DNA of 64,000 bases from Microcebus murinus (taxonomy: Eukaryota > Chordata > Mammalia > Primates > Cheirogaleidae). Under the pieces are notes generated by a model. That model had not been told where the DNA came from. It was given only the letters and a program-made list of their open reading frames with translations, and made no database searches. A program made the position numbers and the translations under genes. Numbering within the stretch: the first letter of the stretch is position 1; each line of letters starts with the position of its first letter. The stretch is from assembly GCF_040939455.1 (NCBI RefSeq), contig NC_134108.1:6043501-6107500 (forward strand). The letters are read 5' to 3'. Of this stretch, positions 51,051 through 63,399 are shown in pieces.

Positions 51051-51230
51051 TCCTGGATTTATTATGCCTTTGTGATCATGGTCAGTGTCTTCCCCCAAAA
51101 CCTGCATTCCCTATTTTTCTTAGAATATTTTATTGGCTTTTTCATGATTAGAGAGCAGTTGGTCAGAGCTATTACCCCAAAGAGGGATATCATTTCGGCA
51201 TATTCTGGGCACTGTGGAGGGCATGTATGG

Positions 51231-52900
51231 TAGGGTGACCACTAGGGTACTTTCAGGAGTAAAAGGGAACATTCCAAAAGAATTAAAATCATACAGTCTA
51301 TTAAAATGTTATTTGATTGGATTTGATTGAATTTTTTTTTCAAATTGTTTTTGAAAATGAAAATAGGTTTTTGAATAGGTTTGAATAGAATCTATTTTGG
51401 ATAAAACCGATCTTGGATAAAACCTATTTTCATCCAAAAACAATTTTAAAAACCAAAATGTATTCTAAACATAATAAAAATAGTGTAAAAGGAAAAATGT
51501 TTCCATTTATTTATATTGATATGTTAACATACACAGAGTATTTACTCTTATACATATTTACATATTTTAATTGGTTTGTTTGCTATATCTGTCTCTAACA
51601 CTATATTTGGTATTTTATACAAAATGTATTTTTATATTATTTACTTAAAAAGTTAAATACAATTGCCTATAATCATTTTCAAAGTTTTAGAGTGATTAGA
51701 TATTTAAAATTGGTAACTTCTCCAATCAGTTTTCTCTGCAAATTGTTATTTTGAATTGGAAATTCTCCTTCCATCAATAGTAAGCTTGGAGAAGATTTTG
51801 AGAGTATTCTCAATTCTGTTTTAAAAATTAAAATGAGTAAATATTTGCAACAGAATATCATCCAAGGTACTGTCTTTTGCTTCATTGAGAGAACCTTTCT
51901 TAGACAAGTATTTTTACAAAACAGAATTTATCAAATAAATTTGATTCTATTGATATATGTTTTGAAACTTCTACCAAATTTACATGCACCAAAATCACTT
52001 CTTTACAATAGGGGCATAATTGATTAAAAATTGGAGTTGCACTAAAAGATTCTTCCCATAAATTGAAATATTCTAATTGTTCAATTACAGATTTCAGAAT
52101 TAAAATCTTACATATTGAATTATTTAATTTAATGGATTTTTCCTTTACTTTTGTAGATATTAGTTTCAATGTCTTCTTGCAAACTTTTTTCAGTGATTAT
52201 ATTTACATAAGGCAACAAGAGCTGAAGATTTGGGGTACTCTGTTAGTTGAATATTTTGATTAAAGATTGCTAGCTGATTATGACTCTCATTAAGTAGTTA
52301 ATATTATTATAGACACTTGAGTCAATTCAGAAATTTTTTTTCGAAGCTGAAACTTTCCTAAAGTGGCAGCAAAGAGAGTTAGGATTGCCCTGATGAAGAG
52401 ATGTTTTTTTAATCTGATGTCAGCTTTGTCACAACTACTTTGTTGTTCAGTTGCTCAGGATATATAAAAATATTTGTAAATTTTGACAACTACAGCTTCT
52501 TCTTTGATTGGTAGGACATCATAGCTTGTTTGAACACAATCATGAATTATACACACACACAATAATTCAAACATGTTACATTAGTTTCTAAATTTAATAA
52601 TGAAAACATTGTTTTTAACCATAATGCTGTGTTCCACCAAAATAAATGTTCATGTTGTCATTTTTTAAAAGAATATATTCAGTATTAACTTTTTAAACTG
52701 AATTTTGCAATAAAATTCACAATAATGTCAGATATTTCACCATCAAGAGAATACATTTCCAAAACTTAGGGTCAGTGAATTATATAGAAAGAAAAATTGA
52801 ACAGTTATTGGAATTAATAGATATTCCATTTTTATCATCCAATGATCCTGTTAGAACACTATTCAATCTAACTCTTTATGAAGTTCTTCTGCTAAGCAAG
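51231..52900 (-). pseudogene. Decayed hAT (Zaphod/Tip100-like) DNA transposon with transposase remnants
   Basis: The left end, tagggtgaccactaggg, resembles the terminal repeat of Zaphod-type hAT elements. Read on the minus strand, broken frames recall a hAT transposase in the right order: IKEEAVVVKIYKYFYIS (about 52500-52450), then VEVSKHISIESNLFDKFCFV (within 51900-52169), then ELRILSKSSPSLLLMEGEF (within 51679-51885) near the dimerisation end. Many stops and frameshifts show a dead copy. The right terminus was not found. The family call rests on remembered relatives and is tentative. Confidence 0.55.
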
Positions 52901-53749
52901 CTAACGCTAATGGCTATCACTTAACTTTTCATACACACACAAGAAAACTTGGAATCAAAACTGAGTAAATTGATTTAGAACAGTCATTTGATCTAAATGC
53001 CACACTTCCTCACTGAGTAATAAATATGTAAATGTGCTTTCTGAGCTGCATGTGTTAAGTCCCATTTTGGGGGTACAACATTCTGAAAATAACTATGGAC
53101 TTTGTAGTAAACACTAATGCGTCTTCACAGATTTGTGTCGCTGGTCTTTGTGTCGTCAGTGATATTTAAAAGGGCCCTGTGGTAGATGAAAGATGTTGAC
53201 AAACACTGATGCCACTCATGTGTTCAACATTAACTTTCTTGAGAAATAGAAATTCTGTCCTTACTATGTGCTTCCTCTTTTAGCTCATTACTGTTAGAAG
53301 CTTTTATTCCAAAATAAATGTCACCAACAATCACATTAACAAATAGTGCTAGAAAGAGGCTGAAATGGAAGGGGAAGATGAGTTACTGCAACCCAGGCAG
53401 GGCCAAACCTTCTGGAAATTCTCTTCTTCCTTTCAGCCTGAGATGTTGCTAGACTCGTTTCTGCAATGCTGGAATGCAAGATGTAATTAGTGCTGCTTAA
53501 TTTTTGTAAACCAAATTTACCTCTCTCTTTACTAGATTCACACCAGGTTACTCTTAGTGATGCTGCAGTCACTGGGGTTTTGAAAATGTCCCCGTGTAGG
53601 TAATAGTAATTAGTATTATAGATAGGTAGGAACATATGATATGTGTTCTTGCACTGGTGTCTATATTCATTAGTGAATATTTCCAATGACAAGTGAATTC
53701 TGTTTCTCTGTTCCTAAGCTACAATTAGAAGAGCAGGCTGCCTACCATT
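52901..53749. other. Unique intronic sequence, no gene seen
   Basis: May include the undetected 5' end of the hAT element. The 118-codon minus frame at 53336-53692 has no domain or splice sites that I recognise. Confidence 0.45.
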
Positions 53750-54100
53750 AGGTGAGAAGTTGGTAGTTGGTGTTCTTATATTCACAGACTGACTCTGATT
53801 CCTTGCTCTGACAAAGACTCTTTATTCCAAACAAGACAAATGGACTTTCTTTCCCCAGCAAGGTGCAATCCTCCATTGTTTCAGCACTGACCCTTTTGCT
53901 AACAGTAGCTAATCCTCATTCCACATCACTTTCCCATTATGCTTAAAATTCATCTCTTTCAGATTGTGTCTCCTGGTGAAGGCTTTTCTGATTTGTATTA
54001 TTCTCACAAATACAGAAGTGTGTATGGACCATTAACCTAAGAGTTATTTATAGACATGTTTTATTGTGTAAGTGATCTTAAATTATCCTCTGGATTTTTA
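53750..54100 (+). repeat. Possible L2 LINE fragment
   Basis: ccattatgcttaaaattcatctctttcagattgtgtctcctggtgaaggcttttctgatttg is compatible with forward L2 (the ...ccttccctga... region). Very diverged. Confidence 0.35.
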
Positions 54101-54242
54101 AATTCTCATGGTGTGATTTATCCCCAATAGCTAAAGAAGAGTAAGTCCCCTCTTCTTCTTTCTTCCCTTTCATTTGCCATTTGTTTTCACAGTTAGGATT
54201 TGGATGTCTTTTTAGTTCACCTCCGATGGCCTTCCCAGCTCC

Positions 54243-54323
54243 CAGGACACACAGGTAGCCTACTGGTTAAGAGCCCTGCCTTTGAAGACAGACTGCATGG
54301 ATCTAAAACTTGGCTTTGCCATT
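54243..54323 (+). repeat. MIR SINE, left half
   Basis: ctactggttaagagccctgcctttgaagacagactgcatggatctaaaacttggctttgccatt is the forward MIR 5' and core. It is separated from its right half by a 297-bp insert. Confidence 0.7.
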
Positions 54324-54620
54324 CATGACGAATCTCTCTGTGGGTAAAGAGAGTGCCTTCTAGTTGTTGTGAGTGGTGTGTCAGTCAACGCACAGAAAAC
54401 ACTGACAGCAATGTTTTGTATCAAGTGTAGGTGTGCCAAAGCAGCGAGCCAAGCCAGTATAGCCCTACCTTCAGCTTCAAAGGCAATATCAAAAGTTACA
54501 AATTCTGAAGCCCTAGATTTAAGACGATACCCCATTTCCTCGGGGAATGCATTCTACTTTGCAGACACCCCCAGGGTGGGCATCATAGACGAGCTTTTCC
54601 TCCTGAATCCATCAACAATT
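54324..54620. other. Unclassified 297-bp insert inside a MIR
   Basis: The insert splits the MIR exactly at its core. It has no poly-A, no obvious terminal repeats and no clear target duplication. It is open for 88 codons on + (54369-54635) and 70 codons on - (54323-54535), but neither translation is recognised. It is not Alu, L1, L2 or a mitochondrial fragment that I can identify. Confidence 0.55.
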
Positions 54621-54735
54621 GATTATCTGACTTAGGGCAAATCAGTCACTCTAACCCTAATTTCCTAAATTTGGTTAATTCAGGTGCAGGTGATGGTAGG
54701 ATCTAATAAATTATCTATGTGAACATATTGGAAAA
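54621..54735 (+). repeat. MIR SINE, right half
   Basis: gattatctgacttagggcaaatcagtcactctaaccctaatttcctaaa resumes the MIR consensus where the left half stopped, and continues to ggtaggatctaataaattatc. Confidence 0.7.
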
Positions 54736-56399
54736 TTTTAGATCTCTACACAAATTTAAGAACAGTTGTAATGATACTAATAATCCTTTTCCTCTTGGGA
54801 AACATGTCATAAATAGTTCTTTACTGGAAATGGGACATTTATCTGAATGGGAATATCTCGCCCTAATGTCAGCTCAGAGGAAATAATTTTGAGGTAGGAG
54901 GGACCATGTTTCTGCAAGAAAATATGTTTTAATATGAAGGAGAGGAACAATGTGGGCACATAATTGTATAAAAAGAAACTGTGAAAGAAATTAGGTCTTG
55001 GTGACACAAAAGTATCTTGGTGTGATAAGACTTCTTTGAAAGGATGACTTTAGAAATTTTAGTAGAGTTTAACTTCTTCGACGTGGCTGCTGCAGAGACT
55101 TGAAAGGACACCTGACGTGGGCTGGGTTCTCCGGAAGCAGAACTGGAGACGGGGCTGGTGTGTGAGGTTGTTGACTTACTCCTAGGAGACCCGGGTCTGT
55201 GGAGGGATAGCCAGCCGCCGCAGCCCCACCCGGCTCAGTCTCTTGGTGCAGCTGGCTGGGGACAGGTGCTGACGCAGACCCTGAAGGACTGACAGCTGGA
55301 GGCTGCCCGTTGACTGCACACCCCACAGGTGGCAGCAAGCCTTTCTTTGAAATGGGATCCAGGTAGCCCCTCTCTGTATCTCTTATAAGCCACAGGCAAG
55401 ACCCGTGAAAAGAACCAGAAAATCCCGAGAAAAACTGTGTAGGACAGTATTGGGAAGTAGAGTGTACAGTATGTATTTCTGGACAAGAATTAACGAAACT
55501 AATCATATTTAACTTAGTCTAGTAATTGCTTAATGCGAAGGGAACTTACACAAATCAGTGGGATAATATATATTTTGAAAGCAAAAGCAGTCATATTCAA
55601 CTACCTTATTAATTAGCCACTCTAATGTAAAATTCAAGTGTCATGTTACAATGCAAACACCTGCAAAATTTGAATCCTTTTTTTTTTACAAATACCATGA
55701 TATTGGTTTGATATAGAAATTAATGTAAATTTCAGTTGTTATATCTGATATAAATGATCCCTTTGAAAATAGCAACAGCATATTCAAATAGTCAAAATAT
55801 ACCTTAAATAAAAATCAGGGAATAAACTTCAAAATTTAGTTTTGTACTAAAACTTCATATGGCTTCACAAGCATGAGAAGACATAAACAATTTAGCAGGT
55901 CTTTAAAAAAAATAACAATTATTGCTCTAAAAATTTATCCACAGTACAAATGATCAACAGCATCACTGATAAATTATCTTTATCTCTTCGTGCATTTTAA
56001 CTGTTCAGGGAATTGACATTCAGTAGTAGTAACATCCTAAGCCTTGTGGAGTTCAGTGAGCTCCTGGCATGTGGAATTTCATTTTGTTGTCAACTAGACT
56101 CTCTTAACTTTCTTGGATTTTATTTTTATGCCCATCTTCAAAGGCTATTCCATTTGCTCAGTGATTATTCCCAAGATTAATTTCAAATGATGCCCGTGAT
56201 TAACTTGTATTGACTAGGTTTTAAAGTGGTCCTCTACAAAAGAGAAACAGGTTGGTTAAATTGATCCAATCAGTTTAATTATAAAGACTGGACCCAAACT
56301 GGACTTCAGAAGACTTTGCGAGACATTCCCCACTGAGCTGATCCCTCTGCGTGTTGTCTGGTGTGGTGTCAGATGATACCATCAGATAGGTGGCGTGGT
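54736..56399. other. Unassigned intronic sequence, no gene seen
   Basis: A GC-rich island at about 55080-55400 (cagccgccgcagccccacccgg) stands out from AT-rich flanks. The 145-codon minus frame at 55069-55506 comes from it and has no domain that I know. Confidence 0.45.
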
Positions 56400-56620
56400 G
56401 GGACAGAAAGCAAACAAAATCCAGACCAGACCTGGGTTCGCATCTGCAGCTAATTGCTTGCCGCGTAAACTTGAGCTAGTTGCTGCCCCTCAACCACCTT
56501 TCTGCCAAGGGAGGTGGATGGTACCCACTTAAAAGGACTATCAAAGTTAGGGTGATAGTCCAGAAATGAAATTCACGTGGAAGTGCTTCAGAAACTCTGA
56601 AATGTCATTCAAATGTTACT
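56400..56620 (+). repeat. MIR SINE fragment
   Basis: ccagacctgggttcgcatctgcagctaattgcttg, ctgcccctcaaccacctttctgcc, ggtggatggtacccactt: forward MIR. Confidence 0.65.
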
Positions 56621-57619
56621 GTCAGTGAACACTCTCGCCTGGATTTGCCAATCCCTCTTCGATCCTCTGCCACTCCAGAGCCTTACACGTATGATGCTAA
56701 GGAAGGCGAGGTCTTACTCCAGTTCTGCATTGGACAGCCGGCCACAGACTTGAGCGAGGATGGCTGACTGATTGACATAGTCTCCTAGCAGGTGTCTGGG
56801 GACTCTGAGCTTCCCATTGTCGCAGAGTTCAGTGTGCTGCCACACTACTAAGCAGTGCCCAGAGGAACTGGCCAATATCCTCTTGTGGGTTGAATACTGG
56901 GTGATGCCAGCATTAAACTTTGAAGTTGAAATTTCCCAAGAAAGTGTCCCTTCAAATCATTAAGATAATAGCTGGAATAATTCATTTATTTTATCTATCG
57001 CTAAGAGTTCTAATAGCTAGAATAATTCTATTACAAGTACCTCTATTACAGAATTTATGTAGAACAATATTCTGGGAAAATAATAAAATGCATGAAATGG
57101 GATGGTTCCTTCATACGCATTGGTTTTCACGTAGCTGTCACTGTTTGGCTGTAATGTGATTTTCTGGAATTACACATACACAGTTTTGCAACTCCAAGTC
57201 CATATGGAGACATATTTTAATTCAGGAAATTTTCAGTCTTTGAACTTGTTTTTTTACATCTCTTACTAAATTACAGATAGTAGAATTTTTGATTTATTTT
57301 GAAAATTGGGCTTAGTTGAGATAGATGTATTTTTCCATAAATGTATCGGAATGCTTTCCTCAAAGAGCATGGTACCATCTCTTGCCTCTTGTCCATTTGT
57401 GCCATTTTACACCATACGACTCTGCAGTGGGACTGGCAGAAGGCTGAGAATCTTCTCTCCTCCCCCAGTCTCTCACCAAATCCGACTTGCTTATTTTCCA
57501 CTTTCCATTTCCATTTGTTTGTGAGCATAGATTGATTTGCCCTTGAATGGCTCGGTTTGTGCTGAAGGACACCAACTGAGTCAGCCTTTGGTGAGCGCTT
57601 TCCACGGACCAGACTGGGA
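56621..57619. other. Unique intronic sequence, no gene seen
   Basis: No recognised repeats. The frames at 57271-57535 overlap on both strands. Confidence 0.5.
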
Positions 57620-57800
57620 TCAAGAGCGTAGGCTCTGGAGTCAGAATGCTGGGTTCAAAACCTGGTTCTACCTCTGATTGTCCTGTTCCTTGGGCAAGTT
57701 CCCCAGCCTCTCTGAACTTCTTCAAAAAGTTGTGAAAATTAAATGAGATAAAACTTGAACATTGCCTGGCACCTAGCAAACAGCAAATATTGGCCAAGAT
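57620..57800 (+). repeat. MIR SINE
   Basis: gtaggctctggagtcagaatgctgggttcaaaacctggttctacctctgattg, cttgggcaagttccccagcctctctgaacttc, aaattaaatgagataaaact, gcctggcacctagcaaacagcaaatattgg: a near-complete forward MIR. Confidence 0.88.
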
Positions 57801-58201
57801 TTTGGCTCTGACTTGCTAACTGAAAGAGCGTGTTGTAGGTAAGTTTTTATTGGTCTTGTCTCATCTATATTTTGTTCCCCAAACTTAAAGTAGCCATGTT
57901 TCTATGAAGCAGAACTAAAGAGCACGTAATCTTTAATATGACTGCTGTACATGCTTCCAAATCCCAGGCATCATCTGTCTAATGAAATTTTCATCAACAA
58001 GCCTTTCTTTAAGTAGGCCAATTGAAATGTTTTCTCCTCTGAGAACAGTCATGTTTTTAAGACCAATTCTATACTTTTTATGAATGTAGATATGAAAATG
58101 TAAAATTTAGCAGACATTCTATGCAACCTCATTTTTCCCTTTTGGTGATATGGCACAAGGCAAGAATCTATAGATACAGTATCCTTAAGTAGCTATAGGT
58201 A

Positions 58202-58425
58202 AGTGGTTTTCAACTAATGGTGGTTTTGCCCCGATGGAGGCATTTGGCAGTGTCTGGGGACATTGTTGTTTGTCACCGCTGAATGGTGGTACTTATGGCA
58301 TCCAGTGTGTTGAGGCCAGAGATGCTGCTAAAATGCTACAATGCATGCATGGTTCAGCCTCCCACAACAAATAGTCATCTGGCCCAAATGTCAATAGAAC
58401 TGAGGGTGGGAAAGCCTATAGGAGT
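58202..58425 (+). mobile_element. MER20 hAT DNA transposon
   Basis: tggttttgccccgatggaggcatttggcagtgtctggggacattg, ggcatccagtgtgttgaggccagagatgctgctaaaatgctacaatgcatgc, caacaaatagtcatctggcccaaatgtcaatag: clear MER20. The 58283-58465 frame lies inside it. Confidence 0.92.
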
Positions 58426-59509
58426 TAGACAAGGAGGTAGAACTGACCCATCTATGATTTTGTAGGACAAGATGCTCACTTCCTTTGAGACTGCTTCAAC
58501 CATGCTGATTCCAAATTCTGTTCTTCTAAATTGTTTCTGAAGATAAATAAACTTAGTTCCACATTTTAGACCGTGCCTATGAACACCTTGCCCTTCACAA
58601 TGAGCCTTGGGGCTAGCTCGTTTCCACTGGATTTTGATAAACTAAGAAAAAAAGAAAACACTGGCTTAGCCAATATTGGAAAACATGCTCCGCAGATATC
58701 AAACAGGAAGTGATTAGGAAGCCTGCCCTGTGAAGGAGAGGCTGAGTCTGGGTGTAGATAGAGAAAACAATTCTGAAAAGTCATTTTCCAGAGCCAACAA
58801 ACTGTAATTTAGTTCTGTGTTTTAAATAAATTCCAAAAACTTCAATCAGGTTTAATAGATGTCACCCTTTTACATTTGTAAATGTTAGCTGGGTTTTTTG
58901 TTTGTTTGTTTTGTTTTTTTGCCTTGCAGTGGAATTGAATCCTTAAATTAATGGAGAAGAAAACAAGTCTGTAGTTTTTTTAATGAAACAGTTACAAAAG
59001 TCATCTAACTTCATCCTGAAAAAAAATCCTCCATTACGTGTCAGTGTGATTTCAGAAATAATGCAGAATTTTCATTGCTATTTGGTAATTTTAAGTTGAA
59101 TGAATTATTCCCACAGAAAGCAAGGAACAGAGTAGACACAAGGTCGGGCAAAAGAGGACCTCATTAAAGAGCATCTTGCTATGCTCCAAATTCTGTCTTC
59201 CTCTGGGTCTCCCATGACATTGGTGATGTAGTATACAGACTTTCTGTGGTATTATAACATTCTGGCTTAAACCTTATCCTTGTCAGGATTATAATGAGTT
59301 TCCAGTCTTTAGCGGAACTGAAAAATACGATATTGCTCCGGACTGCAGCACACATTTGCAGAAGCCATATGCCTCCGAGTGCTGAGCTCCGACATACGAT
59401 AGAAGCCACATTTGGGCTGCACATGGCTAGCTGAGATTCCTATCAGCGAAGTCCCATCTGCTGGAAACCTTACCCAACTGTGAAAAATCTTTCTGCTCAC
59501 ACCTCTCAC
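58426..59509. other. Unique intronic sequence, no gene seen
   Basis: Includes a gtttgtttgtttt run near 58900. Frames at 59179-59509 are unassigned. Confidence 0.5.
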
Positions 59510-59715
59510 CGACAGTGCGTGCTAAATGTGTTTACATGCATTGCCTCCATAAATGCTCAGAATAGCCCTGTGAGGTAGGGCTAATTGCCCCCAGTCTTCA
59601 CATATAAGTTACCAAGGCTTAGTGGGAAGAGGTTTGGAAACTAAGCCAATGTCACATAGCCAGTAAGTTACAATAGGGTCTCAAACTCAGGTCTTATACT
59701 ATAGTGTACACTCCT
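59510..59715 (-). repeat. MIR SINE
   Basis: gaatagccctgtgaggtagggctaattgcccccagtcttcacatataagttaccaaggcttag, ccaatgtcacatagccagtaagttacaatagggtctcaaactcagg: reverse MIR. Confidence 0.85.
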
Positions 59716-60099
59716 AGGTGAACTGCCTCATTACTACTGATTGTATCTAGGAAAGATCTCATTCAGGGGTGTAAAATTCAGGGTGCAGCATGCTAAATCA
59801 CCACCCGTCTCATGACTTTGTTGCCTCGTCTTCCTGACTGTTCTCGTAATGTACTTATGTGTGTAATACAAATACTACATGTGTGTCGCATTTTATAGCC
59901 ATGAGATCCTGTCCTGCCTGCTCTCCTGCGAGTTTGTGTGTTGCTTGTTTCTACCTATTGTATTCCCACAGCAGTGCCGACAGGGCTGGCATCCTACAGG
60001 TATGCAGAGACGGGGCTGTGCCGCCGGGTGTTGGGCCACTGGACGGCTCTTTGCTGCCCTGACACTGAGCATGAGTTCTTGGTAAACTAGCTGTTGGTG
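59716..60099. other. Unique intronic sequence, no gene
   Basis: A GC-richer piece at 59900-60070 (cagagacggggctgtgccgccgggtg) yields two short frames without splice context. Confidence 0.45.
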
Positions 60100-60960
60100 T
60101 TTATCCTTCTGTGAATTACTTGTTTTGACCTTCTGCCTATTCCAACCCTAAGGTTTCTATTGGGTACTTGTCTTTTTAAAGAAATAAATTTGGAAGATTT
60201 CTTCATAAGTCGGGCATGCGAGCACTTTTTTATACCTATAACAAATGTAAATATTTCCCCATTTATTATCTGTCTTTTACTCTGTTTCGAATGTTTTCCG
60301 TACTGATTGTTAGATCTCTGTATAATCAATTATCAGCGATTTTGATTTCTCTGCCCTCTTAGGAAGTTCTTTGCCCATACTGGGCTTTTAACTTGATGTG
60401 CCCACGTTGTAATCTATAGTTTTACAATTTTATTGTTTTAAGCATTCGATTTTTTGATCTAAGTACTTATGTTGAGCAATTCTAGAAAGATCCAATGTTT
60501 ATTTATATTATTTATTCTCACACCATTTATCAAGTCATCTAATAGGTCACTAATTTGAAATGTTGTTTCATAACCTGAAATCACACTTATATATTTGTGT
60601 CTCTCATGGGGACCTCTGTCTGGGGTTCTGCTTCTTTTCCATTACTCATTCTGTACCAGGCTTATAATTTAATTGCTATAATTTTAAATAAAATTTAAAA
60701 TAAGTTCAGAAAAGCCCCTCTTCATTGGCCATATTTTTCATAACACTTTTTGGCTGTTCTATGCTTATTACTCTTTCAGGACAAACTAAATGCATTTTGA
60801 ACGCCCTGGCTCATTTTCTGATCGTGGAGATTGCCATTGCTTTTCTAACACTAAACTGAACCCGGTTTTCAATATGGCATCAATTCTAACTTTCAAGGAT
60901 CAAACTTTCAATATTTTTGTCAATTAAGGGATATTGTTTTAAGAAACACTGGAATTACGG
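60100..60960 (-). mobile_element. Old L1ME fragment
   Basis: The reversed L1 pattern is diverged: tctctgccctcttaggaagttc, tccaatgtttatttatattatttattctcacaccatttatcaag, gcttattactctttcaggac, atggcatcaattctaactttc. The edges are uncertain. Confidence 0.5.
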
Positions 60961-61599
60961 ATTTGTTTGTCTGTGTCCAGAAGCTATTTGAGAGGTGCCA
61001 TAATTGATATTTCTCCCTACAGGTAGGAACACAACCAAACTAAACTAGAGAGAGGAGGAGGAGGAGTTTTCTTTTCTTTTAAGTTTTACTCTTATCCATT
61101 TCCCATGACAAGTTTGCTGCTCTGGTTTGACCTTGAGCCCCCGCCAAACCAAGTGACAGTGTCTCTACTTTGGGACACCCTCTTGGGCAGCCTGCTGGGG
61201 AATTTCCTTTCAAAGACTAATTTCCTGAATCTATGGCTAAAGAGAGAAGGTTAATAGTTTAGGGAGTTTTTTTTTTACAGGCCATTAGAAACAATTAGTA
61301 CATTGCTGAGATTAAAAGCACTTCTCAAGAATGTTGGATGGCCTAGAAAGAAAACACCTATTTTTAGCACCTAATTAAGGCAGACTTGGAGTTCCCCATC
61401 CTGTCTTGCCATACTGTTTCATATTTTAATTATCAAGAAATCCTTAATTTTTTCCAAGCTAAATTCTGCCTACAGTAACAAAGTAATAGTAACTTGAAAT
61501 CCTATTCATGGATTCTTATGAACAAAATTTTTAATAACTCTATAACCTTTTATAAGCTGATTATTTCAACTCCTGTAGCTTTCCTCTTTCACAACTTTT
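60961..61599. other. Unassigned intronic sequence, no gene
   Basis: Contains a short gaggaggagg run near 61050. No family recognised. Confidence 0.45.
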
Positions 61600-62125
61600 T
61601 CTTAATATTCCGATTTCTTAATGATTTTCCTCTTCTCCTAAAAACATGCCTTTTGTTCCAATTATGCTGCTCTTTTAAATTTTTTTTAAAATTTAAAAAT
61701 ATTATGGGGATACAAATGATTTGGTTACATAAATTGCTTTTATACTATGCCCATCCCGCAAATAGTGTGCATCGTACCCTTTGGGTGTTATGCTGTTCTC
61801 AATGCCCCTGGAACAGGCCAGCCATTCAGGTTCTCGTTTCAGTGCTTTAACCCCAGCTTCTTTTCCTTCTTCTGAAACTTTCTCCTCCAGCCCTTCACCT
61901 GGCTTTTTCCAATTCTTGACGACCCAGTACAATTCTCATAGGTCTAGGACGTCTTCTGAACCTTCTTCTGCTTTGAAATCTCACTCCATTTTTGTATAAA
62001 TATTTAAATGTTTTCCCCCAATACTCGATATCCCGGTCATTATGTCTCAGCCATCTCTTCTATTCCCTACAATGCCATGCACTTAGTGACTTCACAGGCC
62101 AGTAGGAATTAGTTGAATTGAATTT
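61600..62125 (+). repeat. L2 LINE fragment, interrupted by L1
   Basis: ttatgctgttctcaatgcccctggaacagg, cttcttttccttcttctgaaac, and the tail accattgc...aatgccatgcacttagtgac fit a diverged forward L2. A short L1 insertion interrupts it at 61675-61787. Confidence 0.5.
61675..61787 (-). mobile_element. Very short 5'-truncated L1 3' end
   Basis: T-rich start, then aatattatggggatacaaatgatttggttacataaattgcttttatac, the same 3' terminus as the inverted L1 at 16395. The duplication TTATGCTGCTCT (61662-61673) is repeated as TTATGCTGTTCT (61788-61799) with one mismatch. Only about 110 bp was copied. Confidence 0.8.
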
Positions 62126-62339
62126 TATCAGTGTTCCTTACTATATTTGGGTTTTGTAACCATTTCTCTTTTTCTTTGCTACTGCAAAGACAGAACCAAT
62201 GTAATACATGGTCGGGTCCATTCTTATCTTCTGCGTTGTATACTTCAATTTCACATGCATATTGATTAGTCACCGGTTTGGGAATATTCAATAAAAGAAA
62301 AAGATAGTTATGTTTGTTAAAGCCCTAGTGAGAGCCCAC

Positions 62340-62540
62340 CTCTGCTGGCTTCTTCTTACTAAACTTACTCTGCATTCCAGACATTGAATTTCCTTCAATT
62401 CTTTGAGCAACCTGAGCTCCCTCATAGCATAGGACCTTGGCACATGCTGTTTTCTTCATCAGTAAAGTTCTCCCAATCTTGCCCAACCTAATCCCACCTC
62501 CTCCCAAGAACTCTACCTAATGAGGAGAAGCTTTGCCAAG
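62340..62540 (+). repeat. L2 LINE fragment
   Basis: aggaccttggcacatgctgttttcttcatcagtaaagttctcccaatcttgcccaacc fits forward L2. Confidence 0.55.
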
Positions 62541-63399
62541 AGTTCAAAGGTCAAGGATACCTGGCACCAATATCTGTAACCCACTGACTACCAGGTAGAT
62601 TGAGCTGAGCCAGGTGTACACCCTGTTTCCCTCCCAGTGCCATGTGCTGCCCTCCAAAAGCCGTCTTGGAGGATGGGCAGCAGGTTACCATGCAAGGGAA
62701 TTGGGAGGTCATGCTGCAGGGGGATTCCCATGTGCCAGATCACAGAGAAGGATCTGTCTTGGCCATATGGGGGAAGCTGCACTGCAATGTTACCTCGGCA
62801 AAGTACAAGGAGACATTGATATTTAAAAAGAATTTCTGGGATCCACTTGCAGAGGGCTTGTGTGTCATCCCAAGGAGGTGTCACTCTGTCACTTTGTCAC
62901 TGAGGAGTCATTGAAGCTTTTAAGTCAGGAGGATACAGTGACCAGTTTGCATTTTAGGAAGCCCATTGTGGTGGCCATATGGGAGGAAAGAGGACTTCTG
63001 CACAGCGACATGCAGACGGCGCCCTGCTGGAAAGCACCCGGCTCTGGTCCTTCCCAAGCCTTGTTCACTGTCAAGCAGCTGGAACCCAGGGCATCAGATC
63101 ACGTTTCCCCCCAGCCCTACTCGCCTCTCCTCACTGGTCTCCTTCCCTCCTGTCTCTCTGCCTCCCAGGAAACTATGTCCTCCATGTAGGAAACAGAGAG
63201 CTGTGCTTTGTGGAAATTCTGGGGCAAGTTCACAAAAAGCTTCATGTGACTCTTCATACCGCATAAGACCGTGTTCAGGTAATGGCAGGCCCATTTGGTA
63301 AATACAGACTGACTTCCAGGAAGATCTGAGTTGAAATCCCAGCCTTATCATGGAAGCCTTCCTCAAATGTGTTTTTACTGGCACAAATCTGTGCCCAGG
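62541..63399. other. Unassigned, GC-richer, no gene seen
   Basis: Several overlapping frames of 60-111 codons on both strands reflect composition. ggccatatggg occurs twice, near 62760 and 62971. No splice-flanked exon or repeat is named. Confidence 0.45.

Noticed and set aside
55069..55506. 145-codon minus-strand frame
   Set aside because: GC-rich composition suppresses stops; no domain or splice sites are recognisable.
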